DNA of 43,122 nt from Streptomyces odontomachi (GTDB taxonomy: Bacteria; Actinomycetota; Actinomycetes; Streptomycetales; Streptomycetaceae). The stretch spans positions 1 to 43,122 of the forward strand of contig NZ_JAMJWG010000038.1 of the NCBI RefSeq assembly GCF_024435355.1, read 5' to 3'. The position numbers and the translations under genes are program-made. Positions 23,258-30,004 of the stretch are shown here, piece after piece (position 1 is the stretch's first letter; each line of letters opens with the position of its first letter). Below the pieces are notes generated by a model. The model ran no database searches. It had not been told where the DNA came from and saw only the letters and a program-made list of their open reading frames with translations.

Positions 23258-24098
23258 CGGGCTGCCTTCCCTCGTGGATCAGCGCGGCCATGCGGACGCC
23301 TTCGGACCAGGCCACCGGGCCCACCTCGGCGAGCGTGAGGGGACGTTCCGCCGCGTCGACCCACACCAGTCGCCCGGTCGTGGTCGGTTCCTTGGGATCG
23401 TCGGCGCCCACCCAGTAACGGGCCTGCACCCGCACGCCGTCGTCGGCGACGTCCAGCACCGCGGAGCCGCCGCGTACCGCGAACCCGTGCTCGGCGGCGC
23501 GCGCCGTGGCCTGCTGCAACCGCTCGAAACGGCCACCGGCGTAGTCGTCGACGCTGGTGGCCTCGGGCTGGGCCTCGGCCGGGCGCCGGTGGGTCTGCCG
23601 GGTCAACTGCGGGATGCCCTGCGCGGCGTCCTGGCTCTCCAGCACCTTGCGCCACCGATCGGCGTCGAGCAGATGCACGGGGTGCGGCAGCGTCACCGGC
23701 CCCGGCGACGCGGTGAACGTCGCGCCGTCCAGCCCGGTCAGTGTGGTGCGCCCCGCCTCGGTCACGTCCGCCAGCAGGCCCGTCTGCCCGTCGACGGTCA
23801 CCACCAGGTGCTCCAGGCAGCACCGCCAGGCCGGGTCGGGCCAGACGCGGGCCAGCAGCGCGGCGGGTATCGGCACGCCGGCGAGCAGCCATGAGTCGAC
23901 GGTGGCCCGGCACGTCGACTCGTGCCGCACCAGCCGCTCGCGCAGCTCGGACAGCTCCTCCCCGACGGTGCTGTAGCGCGCCGTCCTGGGGACGGACTTC
24001 AGGATCTGTCCGTTGCTCTTGCGGCATCTGAGGGTGGTTCCGTCCAGCGCCAGCTCATGGCCGTGGGCCGCGGGAATCCATGTGAGGGGATGTGACAT
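23244..24098 (-). CDS. DUF4132 domain-containing protein
   Basis: This 284-residue protein carries a DUF4132 core at about residues 13-190. The pattern ELALDGTTLRCRKSNGQILK-SVP is followed by a long helix (VGEELSELRERLVRHE), the WPDPAWRCCLEHLVV block, and LPHPVHLLDADRWRKVLES. DUF4132 is usually found with a WGR domain, as in E. coli MolR/YehI; here it stands alone and is followed by a short extra domain (VRGGSAVLDVADDGVRVQARYWVGA). Its biochemical role is unknown. It is the first gene of a two-gene operon. The ATG at 24098 lacks a clear Shine-Dalgarno sequence. Confidence 0.75.
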   Translation of the reverse strand: MSHPLTWIPAAHGHELALDGTTLRCRKSNGQILKSVPRTARYSTVGEELSELRERLVRHESTCRATVDSWLLAGVPIPAALLARVWPDPAWRCCLEHLVVTVDGQTGLLADVTEAGRTTLTGLDGATFTASPGPVTLPHPVHLLDADRWRKVLESQDAAQGIPQLTRQTHRRPAEAQPEATSVDDYAGGRFERLQQATARAAEHGFAVRGGSAVLDVADDGVRVQARYWVGADDPKEPTTTGRLVWVDAAERPLTLAEVGPVAWSEGVRMAALIHEGRQPDEQQ

Positions 24099-24187
24099 GG
24101 CGAGACTGTGTCAGATCCCGCTGACAATCGGTCCGGTGCGCTACCGGGTACGGGAGGGATCCCGGGGCCCCGGTGTATACCCGAACG

Positions 24188-24889
24188 ATGAGACGCAACG
24201 CGTGGACGGTCGTGGCGGCCGCCGTCGTGGGGGTATTGGCGGGGTGTTCCGCCTCTCCTGCGCCCGAGCACACATGCGAGGAGCGGGACCGGGCCGCGGT
24301 CCGCCTTCCCGGGACCGAACTGCCGGTCACGGTCCACCCGCTCGCCCGCCTCCCGCAGGGCATGACCGATCAGGAGATCGAGGCGGCGCTGCCGCCCGCG
24401 AAGGAGCAGTCCTCCTACGAGGACCAGGCGATGCGCGAGCTGATGAGGAAGACGCTCCGCATGGTGGGCGCCAAGGGCGAGATGCGGCCGGGCCGGTGCG
24501 AGGAGCACGTCTTCGCGGAGGGGGAGGCCGGAGACTACCGCTGCACCGTGCGGTACGGGGACTTCGAGACGGTGTGGCGGGTGGAGTTCTCCGGCGGCTC
24601 CATGACGGACGTGACGGGCACGATGTCGATGCGGAGCTGGCTGGTCACCGGCCTGCTGACGGCCCCGAACGTCTACGCCTCATACGGCCATGCGTCCCAG
24701 AAGGAAGCCGGCCTGCGCTGCGACAAGATGCCGAAGGTTTTCCGGGTCGAGGTGGCCAAGCCCACCCGCTACGAGTGCCAGTCCGTGTTCTGGTGGTGCT
24801 CCGACGGCCGGTGGGAGGGCGACCGGAGAAACGTGTCCGTCGGGATCGACGCCCAGGGAGACGTCGCTTTCGACCCGCGGGACGACTAG
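24188..24889 (+). CDS. Secreted lipoprotein of unknown function
   Basis: The 233-residue product starts MRRNAWTVVAAAVVGVLAGC, a lipoprotein signal peptide with lipobox LAGC, so it should be anchored on the outer face of the membrane. The mature part has six further Cys residues, including CEERDR, RPGRCEEH, DYRCTV and a C-terminal CQSVFWWCSDGRW. These could form disulfides. No family is recognised. TATACC at 24176-24181 ends 6 nt before the ATG without a Shine-Dalgarno sequence, so the mRNA may be leaderless. The gene is divergent from the DUF4132 operon, with 89 bp between them. Confidence 0.7.
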   Translation: MRRNAWTVVAAAVVGVLAGCSASPAPEHTCEERDRAAVRLPGTELPVTVHPLARLPQGMTDQEIEAALPPAKEQSSYEDQAMRELMRKTLRMVGAKGEMRPGRCEEHVFAEGEAGDYRCTVRYGDFETVWRVEFSGGSMTDVTGTMSMRSWLVTGLLTAPNVYASYGHASQKEAGLRCDKMPKVFRVEVAKPTRYECQSVFWWCSDGRWEGDRRNVSVGIDAQGDVAFDPRDD

Positions 24890-24912
24890 CGTGATCCGGC
24901 CGCCCTCGTGTG

Positions 24913-25173
24913 TCAGTCTCCGGAAGCGAACGGGAGGAAGGTCGCCCAGGTGGCGGGGGCGAAGGCGAGGCGGGGGCCCGTGGGGTTCTTGGAGTCGCGG
25001 ACGAGGATGGTGGCGGGGACGGTGGCCACTTCTACGCAGGATGGGCCGTCTGCCGTGCTGTAGGTGCTCTTCGTCCAGGCCACTTCGAGGCAGTCGGGGC
25101 CGTCCGCGCCGCTGTAACTGCTTTTTATCCAGGTGAACGCTGGGGCGTTCCCGAGGTGGGGCTTGAGGTTCAT
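24913..25173 (-). CDS. DUF397 domain-containing protein
   Basis: This 86-residue protein has the DUF397 signature twice in its N-terminal half: WIKSSYSGADGPDCLEV and WTKSTYSTADGPSCVEV. The rest of the domain, VRDSKNPTGPRLAF, follows the second copy. DUF397 proteins are small partners of XRE/DUF5753 regulators in Streptomyces and modulate development or antibiotic production. The ATG overlaps the stop of the upstream XRE gene (ATGA), showing co-translation. The doubled motif suggests an internal duplication. Confidence 0.9.
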   Translation of the reverse strand: MNLKPHLGNAPAFTWIKSSYSGADGPDCLEVAWTKSTYSTADGPSCVEVATVPATILVRDSKNPTGPRLAFAPATWATFLPFASGD

Positions 25174-26006
25174 GCGTCTCCCAGCATGTGCTTGATGAAG
25201 TCCAGTGACTCTTGCGGGGTGAGCGCCTGAGATCGCAGGACCCCATAACGAATGGCAAGGATCGGGGTGAGCTTCGGTTCCACGATCGCACGGCTGACGA
25301 ACTGCACTTCGTTGTACCCAACAGTGGTGCCGTCCTTAAGCCTCAGTACGCGGAACGGTCCGTCCATGCCGGCATTGCCTTGTCGGTCCAAGGGCATGAC
25401 CTGGATATCAACGTTCGGTCGCTCCCCGAGGTGTAACAGCCGTTCGAGTTGCTTGTGCATCACCATTTTGCCCCCGTAGGGGCGTCGTAGCGTTGACTCG
25501 CACTGAATGAAACTGAAGACGGGCGTTGCAGCAGGGGAGTCGAAGATCTCCTGGCGAGACAGCCGAGCGGCGAGCCTCTGCTCCATCTCCTGGTCCGTGA
25601 ACGGCGGTCTGCGAGCACCGAACACTGCGCTTGCGTACTCTGGGATCTGCAACAACCCGTGGATTACGGAATTATTGAAGGCACACAGCTCGATTGCCTC
25701 CGCCTCCACCTTCTTCAGATCCCGTACCTTTTTCGGGTACCGGACCTCCGCCACGTCCTTCTTCATCGCCGAGATCCGGCCGTTCGCGTCCAGCACCTCG
25801 TCCGCTTTGTCCAGGTACTCGGGCCGAGGGATGCGCTTTCCCCGCTCGACGGAGGAGACCTGCTCCTCCCCGTACCCGATGGCTGTCCCGAACTCGGCCT
25901 GTGTGAGGCCGGCCGCTTCCCGCGCATACTTGAGTTGTCGCCCGACGGTCCGCATCACGGCACCGGCCTCGTCGTCACCGTCCAGTTCCGCGTCCCACTC
26001 GCCCAT
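25170..26006 (-). CDS. XRE-type regulator with DUF5753 (WhiJ-like / Scr1 antitoxin-like)
   Basis: This 278-residue regulator has an N-terminal helix-turn-helix at about residues 22-75 (LKYAREAAGLTQAEFGTAIGYGEEQVSSVERGKR). A DUF5753 domain fills the rest (LLQIPEYASAVFGARRPPFT, MEQRLAARLSRQEIF, LGERPNVDIQVMPL). The ATG at 26006 follows GGGAGG by eight nt, and the open frame further upstream is unsupported. With the DUF397 gene downstream and the HATPase gene divergent, it forms the triad found many times per Streptomyces genome, the best known being the whiJ locus. It likely represses its own promoter region and is relieved by interaction with the DUF397 partner. Confidence 0.92.
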   Translation of the reverse strand: MGEWDAELDGDDEAGAVMRTVGRQLKYAREAAGLTQAEFGTAIGYGEEQVSSVERGKRIPRPEYLDKADEVLDANGRISAMKKDVAEVRYPKKVRDLKKVEAEAIELCAFNNSVIHGLLQIPEYASAVFGARRPPFTDQEMEQRLAARLSRQEIFDSPAATPVFSFIQCESTLRRPYGGKMVMHKQLERLLHLGERPNVDIQVMPLDRQGNAGMDGPFRVLRLKDGTTVGYNEVQFVSRAIVEPKLTPILAIRYGVLRSQALTPQESLDFIKHMLGDA

Positions 26007-26165
26007 GTCTGCCGCCTCCCCATCGTGTGCTTGCGTGTCCAACCCCGGACGCCCGTGCCCGGTCACCCCGTACAGCCCGTACGGAACCGGGGGACCCGCG
26101 GACAACCCCGTCCGCACGGGCGCCATTGCTTCACACGCTAGGCACACGCGAACACGCTGAGCGAC

Positions 26166-26627
26166 ATGAACCGTCAGAACATCACCACCGTGAGTGATCG
26201 AACCCAGCATGGAACGGCGCCTGAACCGGGGTTCGAATACTCCGTACCGCTCTCCGCCACCCCCCGCGGTGCCCGTCTCGCCCGGCTGCTGGCCACCGCC
26301 CGGCTCTGCACCTGGGGCCTCGCGCCGGACCCGGCGCGGCTCCTCGTGGCCGAACTCGCCGCGAACGCCGTCACGCACGGCCGCGTGCAGGGACGGAACT
26401 TCCTGTTCGGCATGAGCGTGACCGTGGCGGGGGCACTGCGGATCGAGGTCACCGACACCCGGGGTGCGGAACTGCCCGTGCCGGGGCGCGCCGCCGACGA
26501 CCCGCTTGCCGACTGCGGGCGCGGGTTGCTGCTGGTGGGGGAGTTGGCGGACCGGTGGGGTGTGCGGTGCGGGCCGGTGCCGCGCAAGACCGTGTGGGCG
26601 GAGATCGACCTGCCGCCCGTGACGTGA
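26166..26627 (+). CDS. HATPase_c anti-sigma-like ATP-binding protein
   Basis: This 153-residue protein has the GHKL ATPase N-box VAELAANAVTHGRV and G-boxes IEVTDTRGAELP and CGRGLLLVGELADRWG, and no histidine kinase dimerisation domain. It belongs to the SpoIIAB/RsbW-like anti-sigma or serine-kinase class common in Streptomyces. It is transcribed divergently from the XRE gene, as the third member of the WhiJ-like triad. The target sigma or anti-anti-sigma factor is not in the window. Confidence 0.88.
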   Translation: MNRQNITTVSDRTQHGTAPEPGFEYSVPLSATPRGARLARLLATARLCTWGLAPDPARLLVAELAANAVTHGRVQGRNFLFGMSVTVAGALRIEVTDTRGAELPVPGRAADDPLADCGRGLLLVGELADRWGVRCGPVPRKTVWAEIDLPPVT

Positions 26628-26649
26628 AGGTCGAACGGGGGCGGGCGGG

Positions 26650-26678
26650 GGTGGCCCGCGGCAGGACCGCGGGCCACC
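26650..26678. terminator. Bidirectional terminator
   Basis: A perfect 12-bp stem (26650-26661 with 26667-26678) and 5-nt loop lie between the HATPase gene and the convergent M23 gene, four bases from the M23 stop. Confidence 0.9.
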
Positions 26679-26681
26679 GTG

Positions 26682-27545
26682 TCAGCACTCGGGCACGCCC
26701 GGGAGCTTGGCGTTCGGATCGTTGATGTAGATGTTGGTGATGAAACCGCCCTGGTCGCGCAGCTTGCTCCACCAGTTGTTGGTGTAGCCCTCGGCGGTGA
26801 CCGTGTCGCCCTGCTTCTGGCAGACGACGATGACCGAGGTGGGACCGGGGAGCGTGGTGACGACGGGCGAGTCGAGGGTGGCGTCGGCGTGCACGCGCAC
26901 GTCGGTTCCCCAGGTCATGTAGGGCGTGCCCGTGCCGTCTCCGCAGCCGTTGTCGCTGGTCAGATAGGACTGGTTGTACGACGAGGGGTAGGGCAGGGCG
27001 GTGCCGTTGATGCGGATGGTCTGCCCGACTCCGTTGAGCAGCTGCTCGTAGTGGATGTGCGGCCCGGTGGTGTTGCCGGTGCTGCCGGTGACACCGATCT
27101 GCTGGCCCTGCGCCACCTGGGCGCCGCTCGGCACCGAGTAGGCGGACAGGTGGAAGTAGTACGTCTTCCAGCCGCCGCCGTGGTCGATGGCGATGTAGTT
27201 GCCCGCACCGCCGGGCTCCGACAGCCGGGTCGCCGTGCCGGCCGCGGAGGCCAGTACGGGGGTTCCGTTGGTGGTGCCGCCGTCGGCGCGGATGAAGTCC
27301 AACGCGCGGCGTACCTCGCCGGAGAAGTGGGCGTAGGTCCACTTCTGGCCGCACGGGAACGGTGCCTTGAAGGTCGGCTCCGCGTGCGCCTGCACGGGCA
27401 GGACGATCATGCCGATGGTGGCGGCGAGCAGGGCGCCGAGGGTCGCCGCGAAACGCTTCAGCCGGGTCGACTGCACCCCCTGCGTCTTCGGCACCCTCCG
27501 CGTCTTCTGCATGCTCTGCGTCCTCCGCATCCTCGTCGTCCTCAT
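26682..27545 (-). CDS. Secreted M23 (LasA/LytM-like) peptidase with C-terminal SH3-like domain
   Basis: The 287-residue precursor has a signal peptide ending LPVQAHA. An M23 domain at about residues 50-170 contains YAHFSGEVRRALDFI, YFHLS and GPHIHYE, which give a plausible His/Asp/HxH zinc site. The spacing of the first His to Asp is closer to LasA than to LytM. The C-terminal 85 residues (TWGTDVRVHADATLDSPVV to LPGVPEC) form an SH3-like wall-binding module that is clearly related to the end of the upstream gene product. It probably cleaves peptidoglycan cross-bridges or related peptides. The ATG at 27545 overlaps the upstream stop as ATGA, so the two proteins are made together. Confidence 0.85.
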   Translation of the reverse strand: MRTTRMRRTQSMQKTRRVPKTQGVQSTRLKRFAATLGALLAATIGMIVLPVQAHAEPTFKAPFPCGQKWTYAHFSGEVRRALDFIRADGGTTNGTPVLASAAGTATRLSEPGGAGNYIAIDHGGGWKTYYFHLSAYSVPSGAQVAQGQQIGVTGSTGNTTGPHIHYEQLLNGVGQTIRINGTALPYPSSYNQSYLTSDNGCGDGTGTPYMTWGTDVRVHADATLDSPVVTTLPGPTSVIVVCQKQGDTVTAEGYTNNWWSKLRDQGGFITNIYINDPNAKLPGVPEC

Positions 27546-28825
27546 GCGCATTCGGGGACCCCGGGGAGCCACTGGTCGTCGACGGCGATGAAGATGTTGG
27601 AGATGTAGCCCTTGTAGTCGGGCAGGTACGACCAGGCGTCGTTGGTGTAGCCGTCGTACGTCACCGTCTGGCCGTGCTTCTGGCACTCCACGTTGACCTG
27701 CGTCGGGCCCGACAGCGTGGCGACGACGGACGAGTCGGTGGTGGCGTCGGCGCGGATGTTCACGCCCGAGCCCCAGGTCGGGAAGCTGGTTCCGGTGCTG
27801 CCGCCGCCGTCGCCCGTCCACAGGTAGGTGACGGTCACCCAGCCGTTGTTGTTCAGGCCGATGTTGTAGAACGTGCCGTCCGCGAGGTCGATGCCGGCGG
27901 GGTTGGACACCGTGCGGCCGGAGCCGTCCTTACCGCCGTTGTAGCCGTTCTGGTAGGCGGCCTGCGCCTCGGGCAGCCCCTGCGCCAGGTCCTTGAACTG
28001 CTCGCGGGTCGCGGAGGGGTTCCAGTAATCGTCGTGGATGTTCCAGGGGCCGACGTCCCACACCGGCGCCGTCTCGCAGCGGGCCGGGCCGCAGACCTCG
28101 ACCGAGTACGCCGAGCTGCCGTTCGGCGACAGTCCGCGCCGCGACGGCAGGGCCACGAAGTGGTCGTTGCTCTTGATCACGTGCCCGTTCGCGGTGGTGC
28201 CGCCCACCAGGCCCTCGCGGGTGGCGTACACCGTCGAGCTGAACGCGGCCGTCGCCGTGGTCGCCGAGCGGGGCCGGGCAACGTTGTCAGCGCTCAGTCG
28301 CAGACCGTGCACCGCGGCGCGGCCCGTCGGGTCGTCGAAGGTGATCCGTGCCTGCACCTGCGTCACCGGCCGCGGCAGCACCGCCGCGGTGCCGTCCGCT
28401 GCGGTCCGCCACTCGGTCCAGGTTCCGTCGCTCGCCCGGCCCCGGACGTCCACGACGACATCGGCGCCGGAGGGCACGGCCGCGTCGAGGTCGGCGCGCA
28501 CGCGGTTGACCGGGGTGTCGAGCCCGTGGGCGGAGAGCAACTCGGTTCCGTATCCGGCGCCGGCACCGTCGGACGCCGGGTGGAAGCCCTTGGCGTGCAC
28601 CTTCAGGTCCCCTGCGGCGTAGCGGACGTTGACGTCGTCCGAGCCGACCTTCGACAGGTCCGCCTGCCAGGAGACGACTGCGGCGGCACCGGAGGTGGGT
28701 TCCGGAGCCGCCGCGGTCGCCTGGCCGGATGCGCCCGCCACGCACAACAGGGCGAACGCACCCGCGGCCGCCACCTGTGTGCGGCGGCCTATGTGTCCCT
28801 TTCGTCTACTCCCTAAACCGCGCAT
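27542..28825 (-). CDS. Secreted cell-wall protein with double-psi-barrel-like and SH3-like domains
   Basis: The 427-residue precursor has a basic N-terminus (GLGSRRKGHIGRRTQ) and a signal peptide ending ATAAAPEP. Residues about 35-185 are a beta-sandwich-like unknown region. Residues about 195-345 (ANGHVIKSNDHFVALPSRRGLSPN, CETAPVWDVGPWNIHDDYWNP) look like a double-psi beta-barrel of the RlpA/3D type. The C-terminal module (FPTWGSGVNIRADATTDSSVV to LPGVPECA) matches the M23 protein encoded next. It is likely extracytoplasmic and bound to peptidoglycan. The ATG at 28825 has AAAGGGGG upstream, and CCCCA-ctaa-TGGGG at 28850-28863 forms a small leader hairpin. Confidence 0.75.
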   Translation of the reverse strand: MRGLGSRRKGHIGRRTQVAAAGAFALLCVAGASGQATAAAPEPTSGAAAVVSWQADLSKVGSDDVNVRYAAGDLKVHAKGFHPASDGAGAGYGTELLSAHGLDTPVNRVRADLDAAVPSGADVVVDVRGRASDGTWTEWRTAADGTAAVLPRPVTQVQARITFDDPTGRAAVHGLRLSADNVARPRSATTATAAFSSTVYATREGLVGGTTANGHVIKSNDHFVALPSRRGLSPNGSSAYSVEVCGPARCETAPVWDVGPWNIHDDYWNPSATREQFKDLAQGLPEAQAAYQNGYNGGKDGSGRTVSNPAGIDLADGTFYNIGLNNNGWVTVTYLWTGDGGGSTGTSFPTWGSGVNIRADATTDSSVVATLSGPTQVNVECQKHGQTVTYDGYTNDAWSYLPDYKGYISNIFIAVDDQWLPGVPECA

Positions 28826-28902
28826 GCGCGGCCCCCTTTCCGCGTAGGGCCCCACTAATGGGGATCTTCACCCTGTGTCTCCTGATTCACAGAGCGACCG
28901 CC

Positions 28903-28931
28903 ACGCTAAGGGGAGGGCGTGCACCTGACAA
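28903..28931 (-). promoter_or_regulatory. Promoter of the secreted DPBB-M23 operon
   Basis: Reading toward the operon, TTGTCA (28931-28926) and TAGCGT (28908-28903) have ideal 17-bp spacing. Transcription would start near 28896, giving a leader of about 70 nt. Confidence 0.65.
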
Positions 28932-28938
28932 GGATGTC

Positions 28939-28972
28939 CGGTGAAAGATGCCGGTGTTCGGTGAAAGATGCC
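28939..28972 (-). promoter_or_regulatory. Direct repeats upstream of the DPBB-M23 promoter
   Basis: CGGTGAAAGATGCC occurs at 28939-28952 and again at 28959-28972, exactly 20 bp apart. That places both copies on one face of the helix, starting 8 bp upstream of the -35. The layout resembles binding sites of transcription activators that bind as tandem protomers. Confidence 0.6.
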
Positions 28973-28984
28973 CCTGGGGTGCGC

Positions 28985-29002
28985 TGACCGGCCGGCCGGT
29001 CA
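28985..29002. promoter_or_regulatory. Perfect 18-bp palindrome
   Basis: TGACCGGCCGGCCGGTCA is a perfect palindrome between the DUF4360 stop and the DPBB-M23 promoter. It may be a regulator site or, as RNA, part of a terminator for the DUF4360 gene. Confidence 0.55.
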
Positions 29003-29065
29003 CTGACCTGATCGCTGATCGCTGGTCCTGGTCAATAACCCTGATCCTGCTCCTGATCGGCTGCC

Positions 29066-29710
29066 CTAGCACTTCTTCCAGGTGAGGTGGTACGTGCTGG
29101 CGGGGGCGTCCGTCGAACGCATCGCGATCAGGCTGGACGAGTGCTGCGTGTCCGAGGTCCCGGCGTCCACGCGGAGTTCCGTGTTGACGTTCAGGTACCG
29201 CTGGGCGTCACAGGGTGCCCAGACGAGCTGGTCGGAGGTGTCGTCCGAGGTGCTCCAGTCCCCGTCGTACGGGCCTGTGATGGTGTGGGACTTGACCACA
29301 CCGCTCGTCGAGCCCTGGAAGAAGTACTCCGACCGCTGGGACCCGGTGGCCCCCGCCTCGATGTGGGCGTGGCCGCTGTAGTCCAGGCCGAAGATGGCGT
29401 ACGTGTAGCCCGCCGGGGCTTCGACGTCCAGGATGAGCTGGCAGTTCTTCCGGGCGTCGGTCGGCTCGGCGCCGATGCCCGCCAATGCGTAGTAGTTGCT
29501 GTAGGTCACGGTGAGGGTGCTGTTGTCCGACGCGACGCTGACTCTGGCCGTCCCTGCCGGACAGCCCGAGCCGTTGACGCTCTCGATGCTGACCTGCGTG
29601 GCCTCGGACGGCGCGGCGTCCGGCGTCGTCGCGGCCTGTGCGCCCTGTGCGGAAAGTGCCGCGGCGAACAACGCCACGGCCGCTCCACCGGCGGCAAGGA
29701 TTTTAGGCAT
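29066..29710 (-). CDS. Secreted DUF4360 domain-containing protein
   Basis: The 214-residue precursor has a signal peptide (ILAAGGAAVALFAAALSAQGAQA) and a DUF4360 domain over nearly all the rest. Family signatures are NGSGCPAGTARVSVASDNSTLTV, DARKNCQLILDVEAPAGY, AHIEAGATGSQRSEYFFQG and NVNTELRVDAGTSD. The family is found in secreted proteins of actinobacteria and fungi and has no known activity. The ATG at 29710 follows GGGAG by four nt. Its promoter carries an exact CebR-type operator at the predicted start of transcription, so cello-oligosaccharides may induce it. Confidence 0.9.
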   Translation of the reverse strand: MPKILAAGGAAVALFAAALSAQGAQAATTPDAAPSEATQVSIESVNGSGCPAGTARVSVASDNSTLTVTYSNYYALAGIGAEPTDARKNCQLILDVEAPAGYTYAIFGLDYSGHAHIEAGATGSQRSEYFFQGSTSGVVKSHTITGPYDGDWSTSDDTSDQLVWAPCDAQRYLNVNTELRVDAGTSDTQHSSSLIAMRSTDAPASTYHLTWKKC

Positions 29711-29739
29711 GGTTCTCCCATCGGTTGCATACGGGGGGA

Positions 29740-29764
29740 GCCGTGCCGAGGAACACGGCACGGC
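29740..29764 (-). promoter_or_regulatory. Leader hairpin of the DUF4360 mRNA
   Basis: A perfect 9-bp stem (29740-29748 with 29756-29764) with a 7-nt loop lies between the CebR-type site and the ribosome binding site of the DUF4360 gene. Confidence 0.6.
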
Positions 29765-29801
29765 GTGGTGACGTGAGCGGAGGGAGCGACTCCGACCAAG
29801 G

Positions 29802-29815
29802 TGGGAGCGCTCCCA
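29802..29815 (-). promoter_or_regulatory. CebR-type operator
   Basis: TGGGAGCGCTCCCA is a perfect 14-bp palindrome identical to the consensus bound by the LacI-family cellulose-utilisation repressor CebR (CelR in Thermobifida). A -10 element TAGGAT (29823-29818) reads toward the DUF4360 gene and would start transcription near 29811, inside the operator. Confidence 0.8.
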
Positions 29816-29817
29816 TC

Positions 29818-29847
29818 ATCCTAGGGGGGCGCATGCCCGCGATGGAA
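29818..29847 (-). promoter_or_regulatory. Promoter of the DUF4360 gene
   Basis: TAGGAT at 29823-29818 fits the vegetative Streptomyces -10 consensus. The -35 is weak, TTCCAT at 29847-29842 with 18-bp spacing. Confidence 0.5.
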
Positions 29848-30004
29848 CCCCGGAAGGCGGTGCCTGTGCGATGCATGAGATTCCCGGGCGCGGCGGCGGA
29901 AATCACCGGTAAGGACAGGGGCATATGACCGGATGCCGGTGGTGCGGGGTGGCGTGGTGCGGGGTGGCGGGCGGGCTGCCTGCCCGGTTCCTGGGGTGGC
30001 GGCG

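Noticed and set aside
20279..23338. 1019-codon open frame on the plus strand opposite the 1234-aa gene
   Set aside because: High-GC antisense frame. The translation is Arg/Gly/Pro/Val low-complexity with no domain, and the minus-strand frame has proper codon bias and coupling to the DUF4132 gene.
29725..29928. 67-codon plus-strand frame over the CebR-type site
   Set aside because: No ribosome binding site and no homology; it covers the DUF4360 promoter.
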